The translations under genes were made by a program, and so were the position numbers. Under the pieces are notes generated by a model. It was given only the letters and a program-made list of their open reading frames with translations, searched no databases and had not been told where the DNA came from. Positions 7,898 through 16,472 of a DNA stretch of 45,858 nt are shown piece by piece (the stretch's first letter is position 1; each line of letters opens with the position of its first letter). This stretch comes from Caldilineaceae bacterium (GTDB lineage: Bacteria > Chloroflexota > Anaerolineae > Caldilineales > Caldilineaceae), in NCBI GenBank assembly GCA_022824025.1, contig JAJEBF010000060.1, positions 1 to 45,858 on the forward strand, given 5' to 3'.

Positions 7898-10108
7898 ATG
7901 AACTCCCCACCAGATTCCGACAAAGTTCTGGATATCCGTAATCTACGAGTCAGTTTCAGCTCCATTGCCGGCGCCACGCGGGCGGTCAACGGGGTCAGCC
8001 TCAACGTGCGCAGCGGTGAGATCGTCGGACTGGTCGGTGAAAGCGGCTGTGGCAAGAGCGTCACCATCCGCAGCATTGTCGGACTGGTTCCTTCACCGCC
8101 GGCTCTGTTCGAAGACGGCGAGATCTGGCTCCGCACGCGCCGCGGCATGACCGAGACGCTTTCCCTGTACAAGAACATGAAGGCGCTGCGTCAGATCCGC
8201 GGGCGCGATGTCTCAATGATCTTCCAGGAACCGATGCGCTCCGTTCACCCAATGATGACCATAGGACAGCAGATCACAGAGGGAATTCTCGAGCACGAGG
8301 TTGTTGACCCTGCCGAAGCCTATGACCGCACCGTCGAAATGCTAGACCTTGTCGGCCTGCCCAATCCTCCCGCCCAGATGAATCGCTACGCCCATGAGCT
8401 TTCCGGCGGCATGCGCCAGCGCGCCTTGATCGCCCTCGCCCTGGTTTGCCACCCGCAACTCCTGCTCGCCGACGAGCCGACAACGGCGCTTGACGTAACC
8501 ATTCAGGCCCAGATCCTCGAGTTGATCAGGGACCTGCGCGAGCGCATGAGTATGTCGGTCCTCCTCATCACCCACAACATGGGCGTGGTTGCCAACCTCG
8601 CCGACCGAATCTCGGTAATGTACCTCGGCCGGATCATGGAGACCGGCACAGTTGAGGAAATTTTCAAGGAGCCGGCCCACCCCTACACGCAGGGCCTTCT
8701 CGCTTCGATGCCAAGTCTTTTCAGCCAGCCCAAGACGCACTTGCAGTCCTTGCGCGGCGTCGTCCCTGAACTTGCCATGGCGCCCAAAGGCTGCGTCTTC
8801 GCCGACCGCTGCCCGCATGTCATGCCCATATGCGACGAAACGCCGCCCGTGGTCGAACTTCGCGCCGACCATAGCGCCGCCTGCTGGCTCTATGATGATG
8901 TCGAAGCGTCGCAGGGCCCCGACGCCGTGACAGCCCGGCCGCCCCATGGCAGCGACAGTACGTTAGGGGATTCATCGCAAAGGGTGGAGGTGATCCCCCT
9001 GACCAAGACTGAACCGACGGCGGACGCTGATCAAAAGAAACTCGCTGACAGCGACACCGACCTGTTGCAGATTGAGAACGTCGCGCTCCACTATCCAATA
9101 CTCAGGGGTCTATTGCGGCGTCAGGTCGGCACGGTCCGCGCCGTAGACGGGGTCGATCTGTCGATCCGGCGTGGCGAGACACTCGGCCTTGTTGGCGAGT
9201 CCGGCTGCGGCAAGACATCGGTGGGCCGCCTGGTTACCCGTCTGGTGGAGCCGTCAGCCGGTCGGATCCACTTTGGCGCGGACGGCCGCCTCGAAGAGAT
9301 CACACACATCCCGCAGAAGGAGATGAAAGGCGTCCGCCGTTCGATGGGCATGGTCTTTCAAGATCCCCTATCTTCTCTGAACGCGCGCATGAACATCCGC
9401 AACATCGTCGGTGAGCCTCTCATGCTTCATGGGATGGCCAGAGGGAGTGCTGTCGATGAGCGCGTAGGGGAACTGCTGGAGATGGTCGGGCTGAGAGCTG
9501 CACACCAGAGCCGCTTCCCCCATGCTTTCAGCGGCGGGCAACGTCAGCGCATCGCCATTGCCCGCGCCCTGGCCACCGAGCCCAGCTTTCTGGTCGCGGA
9601 CGAGCCTGTCTCCGCGCTCGATGTTTCCGTTCAGGCCCAGATACTCAATCTGTTGCTTACCCTCCAGCAGCAGCTCAACCTCTCGATGCTCTTCATAGCC
9701 CACGACATCGCGGTCGTCCGCCATGTTAGCGACCGCATTGCGGTGATGTACCTTGGCAAGATCGTCGAACTGGGCAACGCCCGCGATATCTGCGTCCGGC
9801 CCGTGCATCCATACACGGAAGCGCTCCTGGCCTCGATCCCACTGCCGATTCCCGGGCTGGCAACGCTGCAGGAAATGCCCAAGGGCGATCTTCCCGACCC
9901 GGCCAACCCGCCCACCGGCTGCCGCTTCCACACCCGTTGTCCCTACAGCCAGCCGATCTGCGAGCAGGAGGAACCGCCTTTGGTACCCTTTGCCGATGCC
10001 GTGGACCACTTCGGCGCCTGCCATTTCCAGGATGAACTACACCTTCAGGGCGTTGAAGAGATTGGCGAGATTCACGGACCCGCGGCGGCGGCCGGCGGGG
10101 AAGAGTGA
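7898..10108 (+). CDS. Fused double ABC ATPase (OppD-OppF fusion)
   Basis: 736 residues carrying two full nucleotide-binding domains. Domain 1: Walker A GESGCGKS (residues 47-54), signature LSGGMRQRA, Walker B LLADEPTTALD, then an oligopeptide-transporter C-terminal extension with GCVFADRCPHVMPIC. Domain 2: Walker A GESGCGKT, signature FSGGQRQRIAIARAL, Walker B LVADEPVSALD and a second extension, GCRFHTRCPYSQPIC. In classical Opp/Dpp systems these are separate OppD and OppF subunits; here they form one chain, which would give the transporter its complete ATPase dimer. Both catalytic sites look intact. It follows the permeases by 44 bp and clearly belongs to the same operon. Confidence 0.93.
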   Translation: MNSPPDSDKVLDIRNLRVSFSSIAGATRAVNGVSLNVRSGEIVGLVGESGCGKSVTIRSIVGLVPSPPALFEDGEIWLRTRRGMTETLSLYKNMKALRQIRGRDVSMIFQEPMRSVHPMMTIGQQITEGILEHEVVDPAEAYDRTVEMLDLVGLPNPPAQMNRYAHELSGGMRQRALIALALVCHPQLLLADEPTTALDVTIQAQILELIRDLRERMSMSVLLITHNMGVVANLADRISVMYLGRIMETGTVEEIFKEPAHPYTQGLLASMPSLFSQPKTHLQSLRGVVPELAMAPKGCVFADRCPHVMPICDETPPVVELRADHSAACWLYDDVEASQGPDAVTARPPHGSDSTLGDSSQRVEVIPLTKTEPTADADQKKLADSDTDLLQIENVALHYPILRGLLRRQVGTVRAVDGVDLSIRRGETLGLVGESGCGKTSVGRLVTRLVEPSAGRIHFGADGRLEEITHIPQKEMKGVRRSMGMVFQDPLSSLNARMNIRNIVGEPLMLHGMARGSAVDERVGELLEMVGLRAAHQSRFPHAFSGGQRQRIAIARALATEPSFLVADEPVSALDVSVQAQILNLLLTLQQQLNLSMLFIAHDIAVVRHVSDRIAVMYLGKIVELGNARDICVRPVHPYTEALLASIPLPIPGLATLQEMPKGDLPDPANPPTGCRFHTRCPYSQPICEQEEPPLVPFADAVDHFGACHFQDELHLQGVEEIGEIHGPAAAAGGEE

Positions 10109-10204
10109 TCAACGAGGAGGCCAGTCAGGGGCGATTCCCGGTTCAAATTGATTGCACTATTCAGCATTTCGTCGTGTCCTCATCCATGCTGCCAAGGAGT
10201 TGCC

Positions 10205-11215
10205 ATGACTGTCCAGATGGCCCAGTACGGCACAAAACACTCACACGCTGCAGGCAAAGTAATCGCCATGCAGAACAACCCTGATGTTGAACTGGTTGGT
10301 GTGTATGAACCTGATGCGGAGTTCCGCGCGCAGATCGCAGATTCCGAATCCTCCTTTGCGGACGTTCGCTGGTTCGAGTCAGCGCAGGAGATGATGGCCG
10401 ACCCTGCAATCGTCGCGGTAGCGTCTGAAGGGCTGAACATCGAGAGCCTCGATCAGACCGAGGAAATCGTGGCGGCGGGCAAGCACGTTTGGCAGGACAA
10501 GGCTCCCGGAGACAACTGGGCGCAGTGGCAGCGCGTGGTTGCTGCCGCCCGCGAGCGGAAGCTGCTCATTCAGATGGGTTATATGCTGCGCTACCACGAC
10601 GGTTTCCACCGGATCGCGGAATGGGCCAAAAGCGGCCTCCTCGGCCATGTCTTCGCGATTCGAGCCCACATGTCCACCAACATTCCTGCAGACCGTCGCA
10701 CGCAGATCAACGCCCATCGGGGCGGCATCTTCTATGAACTTGCCGGACACATGCTTGATCAGATCATCTGGATCCTTGGCCGACCTGCCAAGTCCGCCTG
10801 TTTTCTGCGCACAGATGATTACGGTACGAGCGAGCGCGTTGAAGGATTCGCCGACAACACATTGGGGGTTTTCGAGTTTGATGGAGCCATGGCAATGGTG
10901 GACATCGCGGCGATGGAAACGCAGCCGATGGCCCGCCGGTACGAGGTATACGGCACTGCGGGCAGCGCCGTCATCGTCGAGCCTTTCGAACCAGGTTCGA
11001 TGATCCGCTTCTGTCTGGATAAGGCCACCGAAGAATACACCGCCGGAGAGCAGATGATCCCGTTTGTGAGCCGCTCACGACAGGAACTCTACGACCAGGA
11101 ACTTGCGGCCTTCCTCCGCACCATCGGTGGGCAGCAGGAGCCGGACAGGATGCCTGAACATGATCTTCTCGTACAGGAGACGCTTCTGCGCGCGGTTGGA
11201 CACACGGTCGACTGA
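10205..11215 (+). CDS. Gfo/Idh/MocA family NAD(P)-dependent oxidoreductase
   Basis: 336 residues. The ATG was chosen because CCAAGGAG lies just upstream; a longer reading from 10148 would add a Cys-rich leader without support. The Rossmann half is degenerate at the glycine motif (AQYGTKHSHAAGK), but the rest follows the family: DKAPG near residue 98 in place of EKP, and the C-terminal YELAGHMLDQIIWILGRP motif with the conserved His/Asp pair. These enzymes oxidise or reduce sugars and polyols using NAD(P). Its place directly behind the ABC uptake genes and before a second dehydrogenase suggests a shared catabolic route for the imported compound. The substrate is unknown. Confidence 0.85.
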   Translation: MTVQMAQYGTKHSHAAGKVIAMQNNPDVELVGVYEPDAEFRAQIADSESSFADVRWFESAQEMMADPAIVAVASEGLNIESLDQTEEIVAAGKHVWQDKAPGDNWAQWQRVVAAARERKLLIQMGYMLRYHDGFHRIAEWAKSGLLGHVFAIRAHMSTNIPADRRTQINAHRGGIFYELAGHMLDQIIWILGRPAKSACFLRTDDYGTSERVEGFADNTLGVFEFDGAMAMVDIAAMETQPMARRYEVYGTAGSAVIVEPFEPGSMIRFCLDKATEEYTAGEQMIPFVSRSRQELYDQELAAFLRTIGGQQEPDRMPEHDLLVQETLLRAVGHTVD

Positions 11216-11248
11216 CAGTAGATAACTGAATTGAATTGGGAGCGAACA

Positions 11249-12211
11249 ATGAAGAGTATTGGAATTGAGTTCCCGAAACTGGGCGTAGCCAGAAAGTTCG
11301 ACCTGCCCGATCCCCCTAAACCCGGCCCCACTGAGATTGTGACGCGGACCCTTTTCTCCGGCGTCACCAACGGGACCGAACGCCACTCATTGATGGCAGA
11401 TTTCGGCAGCCGCTTCCCGGCCCGCGCGGGCTACCAGCATGTAAGTGTTATCGAAGAAGTGGGGCGTCGCGTTGACCAATTCTCAGCAGGGGAAGTATTG
11501 TTTTTGGGAAATCATGGCGGTCACCGGGGCTGGCACCTGGTCGATCTGGCCGCCGACAACGAGCGCGAACGGCTCTGCATTCAACTGCCGCCTGGAATTG
11601 AGCACGAGTATTGCGCGCTCTTCGGCATCGCAGGCGTAGGCTTCCGGCACTCGCGGCGTATCCGCGTTGCCGCGCCGATGCGCGTGTGGGTCGCCGGCCT
11701 GGGGCTGATCGGGCAGTCGGTGGCGCAGGCCGCGCGGGCGCTCGGGGCTCACGTTACGGTCACAGACTTTGACCCGCGCCGCCTTGAAGTTGCCGCCCGA
11801 CTCGGCGCCCATCGAGTCATCGACTTCAACGACGATAATGCCATCGAGTCGCTCACAGAGGGCGGGCCCTATGACCGTATCGTTGACGCCTGCGGGGCGC
11901 CGGACCTCTTCGACTTCATCTACGAGCACAAGCTGCTCGCACTATACGGGGTGATCGGCGCGCTCGCCGGCCGCCAACCGACCGTCTTTCACCAGACGAT
12001 GCTGCACGCATTGCGCGCGTCGATCGAGTCATCGTCCCACTTTACGCTGGAAGATCTGGGGATCCTGCGCCACTTCTACCAGTTGGGGACAGTACGCATC
12101 AAGCCAATGGTGACACACCGCGTTCCGGTAGACGAGGCCCCCGCCATCTACGCTACCATGCGAGACGATCCGGCAGAGCTTCTTGGGGTTATCTTCGACT
12201 GGCGAGCTTAG
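11249..12211 (+). CDS. Zinc-less medium-chain dehydrogenase (MDR superfamily)
   Basis: 320 residues; the ATG at 11249 follows GGGAGCG, while an upstream TTG would add six residues. The nucleotide-binding fold is plain: WVAGLGLIGQSVAQAARALGA followed by TDFDPRRLEVA. The N-terminal catalytic-domain motif is SGVTNGTERHS, where zinc enzymes have a GxCGSDxH-type sequence, and the four-cysteine structural zinc loop is missing. It therefore belongs to the zinc-independent SxGTE branch, which includes sugar-type and BchC-like dehydrogenases. It lies 33 bp behind the Gfo/Idh/MocA gene and probably acts in the same pathway. Substrate unknown. Confidence 0.85.
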   Translation: MKSIGIEFPKLGVARKFDLPDPPKPGPTEIVTRTLFSGVTNGTERHSLMADFGSRFPARAGYQHVSVIEEVGRRVDQFSAGEVLFLGNHGGHRGWHLVDLAADNERERLCIQLPPGIEHEYCALFGIAGVGFRHSRRIRVAAPMRVWVAGLGLIGQSVAQAARALGAHVTVTDFDPRRLEVAARLGAHRVIDFNDDNAIESLTEGGPYDRIVDACGAPDLFDFIYEHKLLALYGVIGALAGRQPTVFHQTMLHALRASIESSSHFTLEDLGILRHFYQLGTVRIKPMVTHRVPVDEAPAIYATMRDDPAELLGVIFDWRA

Positions 12212-12434
12212 GTAAAGCCGGCTGCGCCGTTGCGCCCCCGTTGTTCACAGCTCGCGCTCGGGCTGCCGGCCGTTCGCCGAAATCGTACTGAAACAACAGC
12301 TTCAGTGGAATGACCTTCAACTTTGGCGATGGAAACGTCGGAGTGGTATCGCAGCGCGCGGTCCAACGCAATTGGCTTCCCGGTTCGGCTCAATTTTCAT
12401 ACCGTCGGTGGGGTTCCTGGTTGAGCCGGTGTTC

Positions 12435-13130
12435 TCAGTCCGGGTACTCGATCTGAATGGTATCGAACTCGACGACGCCTTCAGGCAGGTAGGTATAGTC
12501 TGGCTCGTAGTCGCGATGTGTGCGGAGGCGGTCTTTCTCTTCCCGGGGGATGCCAATCGGAACGACGTTCAAAGGAAACATCACCAGAATCAGGTCGCAG
12601 TTCACGTCCTGGAGCGCATCGCGAATGTCACCGTAGCCGTAGAGTTCCTGCAGATCATGACGGCCGCCAACGCAAGTCCATTGGTCAGGATCTTCTGACA
12701 GCAAGAGAGTTTGCTCACTCCAGCCTTTGCTGACGGTGAGAGACTGGCCGGTAAGGGCGAAATTGGGGCGCGTATTGCCCACATCCGCCTGTACCCACAG
12801 AGTCAGATTCGCCCCTTTAAGGTTTACATCGCCCCGCAGACGAACGGTCATGCGCGCGTTCGTCAGATTGCGGTCCTTACCCTCCGCCAGGAAACGATTG
12901 ACGCCGACTTCGGCTGCGATCTCGTCGGTATAGTAGTCAGCGTGCGTGTAGAGGTAGGCAAGCAGATGCAGATAGCCGGCGCCGGGGGCGCTGTGATTGG
13001 GGTCAACGCGCCAGGGGCTGCGAGTGACAAAGGCGCCGTTTTTCAGTTCGGGCTGATGCGACCCGGTCCCCCATGCGCACCAACCGCCGGGGCCGTTGTC
13101 GAACGTTTCGATGTAGGGTGTGCGGTCCAC
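12435..13130 (-). CDS. Hypothetical protein, beta-rich, carbohydrate-binding-like
   Basis: 231 residues when begun at the GTG at 13130, which has AGGAG seven bases upstream; reading on to an ATG at 13229 would add 33 Lys/Arg-rich residues that look like leader. I do not recognise the family. The start YIETFDNGPGGWCAWG and the alternating strands later (MTVRLRGDVNLKGANLTLWV) resemble jelly-roll sugar-binding modules found in glycosidases. No signal peptide or membrane helix is seen. It stands alone, converging with the dehydrogenase gene. A role in sugar recognition is only a guess from composition and neighbours. Confidence 0.6.
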   Translation of the reverse strand: MDRTPYIETFDNGPGGWCAWGTGSHQPELKNGAFVTRSPWRVDPNHSAPGAGYLHLLAYLYTHADYYTDEIAAEVGVNRFLAEGKDRNLTNARMTVRLRGDVNLKGANLTLWVQADVGNTRPNFALTGQSLTVSKGWSEQTLLLSEDPDQWTCVGGRHDLQELYGYGDIRDALQDVNCDLILVMFPLNVVPIGIPREEKDRLRTHRDYEPDYTYLPEGVVEFDTIQIEYPD

Positions 13131-13469
13131 TGGATGGCTCCTATGGGAGATTCTGTTGGGCACAGCCTTGCCGAAATTCGATCCCTCTTTCTTCTGCTTG
13201 ATTTTGGAGTTCTTCGAACAATCTGTCACTGGGACGGATAGAAAGCGTCTGCGGGAGAGCCGGCGGCACGCTCACTGCGTCCGCCGAAACTTTCCTGAAT
13301 TCCTCAGGATAGTCCAGAAAGTCATCTTTTCAGACCATTGCGCAATCTCCTGCCGGTTCTGGAACTCCGGAATCCTCTGCTCTACTATACTGTCAGTCAT
13401 TGGAGTCACTTCTCTGGTTATAGCTTCTTCTCTGTTCTCGCGACGGTGGGTGAGCAGTTACCCAAAAAA

Positions 13470-14237
13470 CTAGAAACTCCCCGGCGGTTCCACCACATTA
13501 TAGAACCCCATATAGTCCTCACCCTTCACCATCAGCACATCGATCTCCTCGCGCCGCCCCACATCCACAAACGGCACCGTCAACCGCGGCGTAATTCCAA
13601 ACCGCCGCGTCTCCGACCTGTTCGGCGGCGAATAGTGAAGCGTACTCTCATTGAAGAAGATAAACTCCCCTGGCTTCAGTTCCAGATCCACCGCCTCGCT
13701 CGCATCGAACGTCGTCGGGTCCACCTCTCTGCTGAACATCTCCGCATCCGGGTCTTCGACATGGGGATATAGCCGTTTATGGCTCCCCGGCAGCACCTGC
13801 ATACACCCGTTCGCCTTCGTCGTCTCGTCCACCGCGATCCACGCCGAAAGAATCACGTTCGGCGACGGCTGATAATACGCGCAGTCCTGGTGCCACGGCA
13901 CCTCCGTATCCCACTCCTCCTGCTCGCTCAGCGGCGCCTTAATCTGAAAATTCGTCCGCCACAGCACCAGATGCGGCCCCAGCAGGCTCGCCGCCCGCTC
14001 CACCAGATTCGGATGACTCAGCAGCTCATACACGCAGCGGTTGTCCAGGTGCCGATTATGAAAATAGTCCCTCTCCGCCAGCCCCTGCGCCTTCCCCACC
14101 TCCAGAATCTCCTCATCAATCCGCCCCCGCGCCACCGCCATCTCCTCCTCCGAGAGCAGCGTATACGGCCCCAGCCACCCCTGCTCATGGTAGAGGCGGA
14201 CCTCGTCTTTGGTGAGCGCGAGTTGACCTGTCGTCAT
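13470..14237 (-). CDS. Phytanoyl-CoA dioxygenase (PhyH) family protein
   Basis: 255 residues from the ATG that follows AAGGAG by nine bases. It has the iron and 2-oxoglutarate ligands expected of the cupin-fold dioxygenases: the facial-triad HxD at WHQD (His116, Asp118), the distal His201 in LHYSPPN, and an Arg at 211-212 for the co-substrate carboxylate. PhyH-like enzymes hydroxylate or halogenate many small molecules; in Chloroflexota they are expanded and mostly uncharacterised. It stands alone on - with a toxin-antitoxin-like pair behind it. The substrate cannot be assigned. Confidence 0.85.
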   Translation of the reverse strand: MTTGQLALTKDEVRLYHEQGWLGPYTLLSEEEMAVARGRIDEEILEVGKAQGLAERDYFHNRHLDNRCVYELLSHPNLVERAASLLGPHLVLWRTNFQIKAPLSEQEEWDTEVPWHQDCAYYQPSPNVILSAWIAVDETTKANGCMQVLPGSHKRLYPHVEDPDAEMFSREVDPTTFDASEAVDLELKPGEFIFFNESTLHYSPPNRSETRRFGITPRLTVPFVDVGRREEIDVLMVKGEDYMGFYNVVEPPGSF

Positions 14238-14287
14238 GGTGTTTCGCTCCTTCACGGTTTCAAAAGAAGGAAAGGCGTCCTAATTCT

Positions 14288-14524
14288 TTAAGGCAGCGCG
14301 CCATACTCAAAGACCGGAGTCTGAACCGTACGAACCGGCCGGCACTCCCCCCAAACCGCCTTCTGCAAGCGCTCAACCGTCTCCGGCGCAAAGTACCGCT
14401 CACCCGTCTCGACATTGACCCTCGCCGGCACGTTTTCGACAAGCAGCAGTTGCCCGTCGATCTCGATATGGTAGGTCACAGTCTGCTCGACTAGCGGTTC
14501 GTTCCAGACTGTGTGGTTAGGCAT
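14288..14524 (-). CDS. YgiT/MqsA-like antitoxin domain, zinc finger lost
   Basis: 78 residues. The core EIDGQLLLVENVPARV followed by ETGERYFAPETVERLQ is the conserved linker seen in YgiT-type (MqsA-like) antitoxins and their shortened relatives. The usual N-terminal CxxC zinc-binding pairs are absent: the only cysteine is near the C-terminus. The start overlaps the end of the DUF4258 gene by eight bases, the tight coupling expected for a toxin-antitoxin pair. I infer that it neutralises the DUF4258 partner; whether it still binds DNA without the finger is unclear. Confidence 0.65.
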   Translation of the reverse strand: MPNHTVWNEPLVEQTVTYHIEIDGQLLLVENVPARVNVETGERYFAPETVERLQKAVWGECRPVRTVQTPVFEYGALP

Positions 14525-14837
14525 TATCTCCTCTCCTTACCTTGAAGTCCATCCACTTTTGTGGATTCGGTTCATACAGGGTGATGATCTTAAGCAACGG
14601 TCTCGAAGGATAGCTGCATTGAATGTGCAGCGGCCTACGCGACGACGTGAATCCTAGGAGGAGGCAACTAGGGCCGTACTTGTCATCAGGATAATCTTCA
14701 ATGACTTCGCTCTGTGAAACGGCTTCTCGAAACTCCAGAAGGCTGATACGCCTGGTGATGCTTTGCTCGGTGGCGTGTTGCGAAAACTCGAATTGTCCTT
14801 TCTCAATCTTTGTAAGTATGGCATCTACGAATTCCAT
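14517..14837 (-). CDS. DUF4258 domain protein, putative toxin
   Basis: 106 residues. The pattern FEFSQHATEQSITRRIS, then EVIEDYPDDKYGPSCLLLGF and a C-terminal KIITLYEP matches DUF4258, a RelE/BrnT-like small fold often paired with YgiT-like or HTH antitoxins. It is the first gene of a two-gene unit and overlaps the antitoxin-like gene. No clear Shine-Dalgarno precedes the ATG. Ribonuclease activity is suspected for the family but unproven; the toxin role here is inferred from the pairing. Confidence 0.65.
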   Translation of the reverse strand: MEFVDAILTKIEKGQFEFSQHATEQSITRRISLLEFREAVSQSEVIEDYPDDKYGPSCLLLGFTSSRRPLHIQCSYPSRPLLKIITLYEPNPQKWMDFKVRRGDNA

Positions 14838-15183
14838 TATACAAGATAGTGTTATTGCCTTAAGTCAAGAGTGCCCTGCGAAATGATCGACAAGGTTCTC
14901 AACTCACGTGTCAACCTCACCAATCCCCACCCCGATTTTCGAAAATGTGGTCTTGATACTGCTGATATTATGCCCGGGCGCTGTCTGAAGAAGGGCCGCA
15001 GTGAAACGGCGGGTGACAGGCCGATGCTTCAGTCTGTAAGATGTATTGTAACACAGGGCATTGGGGCATGAGGACGGGGCGAGATGTTGTGAATTTTGCT
15101 CTCTATTTTTTCTTGCTTACCTCAGTATCTTTTGACTTGTGCAGCAAATCCGCAAGTGCACAAAGTTGAGGTTCTCGCCGTGT
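14838..15183. other. Intergenic region, nothing recognised
   Basis: About 350 bases between the DUF4258 gene and the IS3 remnant. A TTGACT hexamer (minus strand, 14863-14868) lies near the DUF4258 start, but no well-spaced -10 goes with it. No coding frame of interest. Confidence 0.4.
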
Positions 15184-15247
15184 TGACCTGCCCTCCAAAA
15201 ACTGGTCCAGTTATAATGTTTGTATTGGGCCGCAGAAAGGGGGGAAG

Positions 15248-15376
15248 ATGGCGAAGAAGAGCCATACGCCGGAGCAGGTGATTAAAAGGCTGAGAGAGGC
15301 TGAGGTGGCGATAGCCGAGGGCAGCACAGTGGCTGAGGCTGCCCGTCGGACCGGCGTGACCGAGCAGACCTTCTAA
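15248..15376 (+). pseudogene. IS3-family transposase OrfA, N-terminal remnant
   Basis: 42 codons beginning MAKKSHTPEQVIKRLREAEV, then GSTVAEAARRTGVTEQTF, the first helix-turn-helix of IS3-type OrfA. A stop falls right where the deletion joins it to the orfB remnant. Not functional as a transposase. Confidence 0.8.
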
Positions 15377-15384
15377 CGCTGACG

Positions 15385-15504
15385 GAGCACTACAGGCGGA
15401 CTTACAGCCGGATCAGACCGCACAACTCGCTGGGCTACATGCCGCCGGCGACTGAGGCCCTCTTGCCTGCCGACCCTGTCCCCGTGCTTGCCGGACTAAC
15501 ATAA
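15385..15504 (+). pseudogene. IS3-family transposase OrfB, C-terminal remnant
   Basis: Frame reading EHYRRTYSRIRPHNSLGYMP and ending at TAA 15502-15504. This is the end of the IS3 integrase core, which contains the region just after the last catalytic Glu. The DDE catalytic part is deleted. Confidence 0.8.
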
Positions 15505-15685
15505 CGGGTGGTACAAACGTCGGGGGCAGGTTATTGCGAAGATATTGTCTTTTGAAAATGAGCCAATGGCGACTGCTACTATGCCCACGTCAATGGCTCG
15601 ACGCGTAACCGGCCACGACATTTCCCAAGCGAGAACAGTGCCGCCAACCGTCTGACAGGCTTAACCCTGATAGCGTAATTGACTG

Positions 15686-15901
15686 CTATACCCTCACCAC
15701 AGCCGCAGATGACTCCGGTTCGGGAATCGGAAGCCCGTCCTCCTTCAACCCCTCCAGATGGAAGACGATGGCTTCTGAAATCTGTCGAAAGGTTTCCTCG
15801 CGGGTCTTACCCGTAGCAACACAGCCAGGCAGGTCAGGCACATAGGCACAGTAGTTGTCAGTTGCTTTTTCAATCACGACCGCATACTCGAGTCCCATCA
15901 T
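15686..15901 (-). CDS. hicB: HicB-family antitoxin
   Basis: 71 residues from the ATGATG pair at 15901, with GGAGGG five bases upstream. It has the HicB partial RNase H-like fold: EYAVVIEKATDNYCAYVPDL followed by PGCVATGKTREETFRQISEA. No C-terminal DNA-binding domain is seen, so this is the short HicB form. The start overlaps the hicA stop in an ATGA, so the two are translationally coupled. It should bind and neutralise HicA and, with it, repress the promoter. Confidence 0.85.
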   Translation of the reverse strand: MMGLEYAVVIEKATDNYCAYVPDLPGCVATGKTREETFRQISEAIVFHLEGLKEDGLPIPEPESSAAVVRV

Positions 15902-16104
15902 CTGTTCCCTCCCTCTCTGAGTCCGGCCTGTTTCAAAATACTGTTCCATGTTTTTGGTTTTAGGTCATCTCGGCCATGTCCCGCAATCGTGACTCGGCCT
16001 AGCTTCGAAGGATGCTTAAATTGCCGGTGGCTCCCTCTTGTCCTGGCCAACTCCCAGCCGTCCTCTTCTATAATCTTTATAGCATCACGTACTTTGAGTG
16101 CCAT
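15898..16104 (-). CDS. hicA: HicA-family mRNA interferase toxin
   Basis: 68 residues. The double-stranded RNA-binding-like fold is seen as KVRDAIKIIEEDGWELARTR, GSHRQFKHP and the TIAGH strand; the active-site histidine of the family is in GSHRQF. The start at MALKVRD fits the usual length of HicA; an ATG four codons upstream is also possible. It is the first gene of the pair and overlaps hicB by four bases. HicA cleaves mRNA when free of HicB. Confidence 0.85.
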   Translation of the reverse strand: MALKVRDAIKIIEEDGWELARTRGSHRQFKHPSKLGRVTIAGHGRDDLKPKTWNSILKQAGLREGGNR

Positions 16105-16128
16105 TCCACCATCCAATACCTGTCAGCC

Positions 16129-16157
16129 AGTATACTCTATACGGTATTTTCAGTCCA
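16129..16157 (-). promoter_or_regulatory. Putative hicAB promoter with operator
   Basis: On the minus strand TGGACT (16152-16157), 17 bases, then TATACT (16129-16134). The -10 is overlaid by an inverted repeat GTATA-GAG-TATAC (16130-16142), a good site for self-repression by the HicAB complex. Inferred. Confidence 0.4.
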
Positions 16158-16472
16158 GCGATACACATAATCATCCTTCCCCCCACCTAAGTCAAAGCGC
16201 CCACCCCTGGCACAAGCTCGGCGATGGAAATCTGACCGGCAGCGCTCCTGATGTTAGCTGCGCCTCTGCGCATCCAGCAGCCGCGATCAACCGCTCTGGG
16301 AATACCCTGCCCAATCACCCTCCCAAAAAAAGGAGATAAACAGTTCACGCAATTCCAATTACAATTTTGAAAGACGGGCACCGAGAAAGTGAACCTAAGG
16401 TTGAAAAAAATTTCCGAAATCAGAACTATAAGGAGTAATCCCCCACCGCACGAAAACCAAACATCACCCCAA
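16143..16472. other. Intergenic region, nothing recognised
   Basis: About 330 bases between the hicAB promoter and the broken membrane protein gene. An AAGGAG at about 16430 has no start codon in range in the membrane-protein frame. Confidence 0.4.

Larger units (their letters stand above)
15184..15533 (+). mobile_element. IS3-family deletion derivative (about 350 bp)
   Basis: Imperfect terminal inverted repeats flank the element: TGACCTGCCCTCCAAAAACT on the left and, as reverse complement of the right end, TAACCTGCCCCCGACG. Inside are only the start of orfA and the last 39 codons of orfB, joined directly. The transposase core is gone, so it can move only if a complete copy acts on its ends. 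No convincing target duplication was found. Confidence 0.75.

Noticed and set aside
14835..14868. TTGACT / TATAAT promoter for the DUF4258 gene
   Set aside because: The hexamers are 21 bases apart and the TATAAT overlaps the start codon, so it cannot work as a normal promoter for this ATG.
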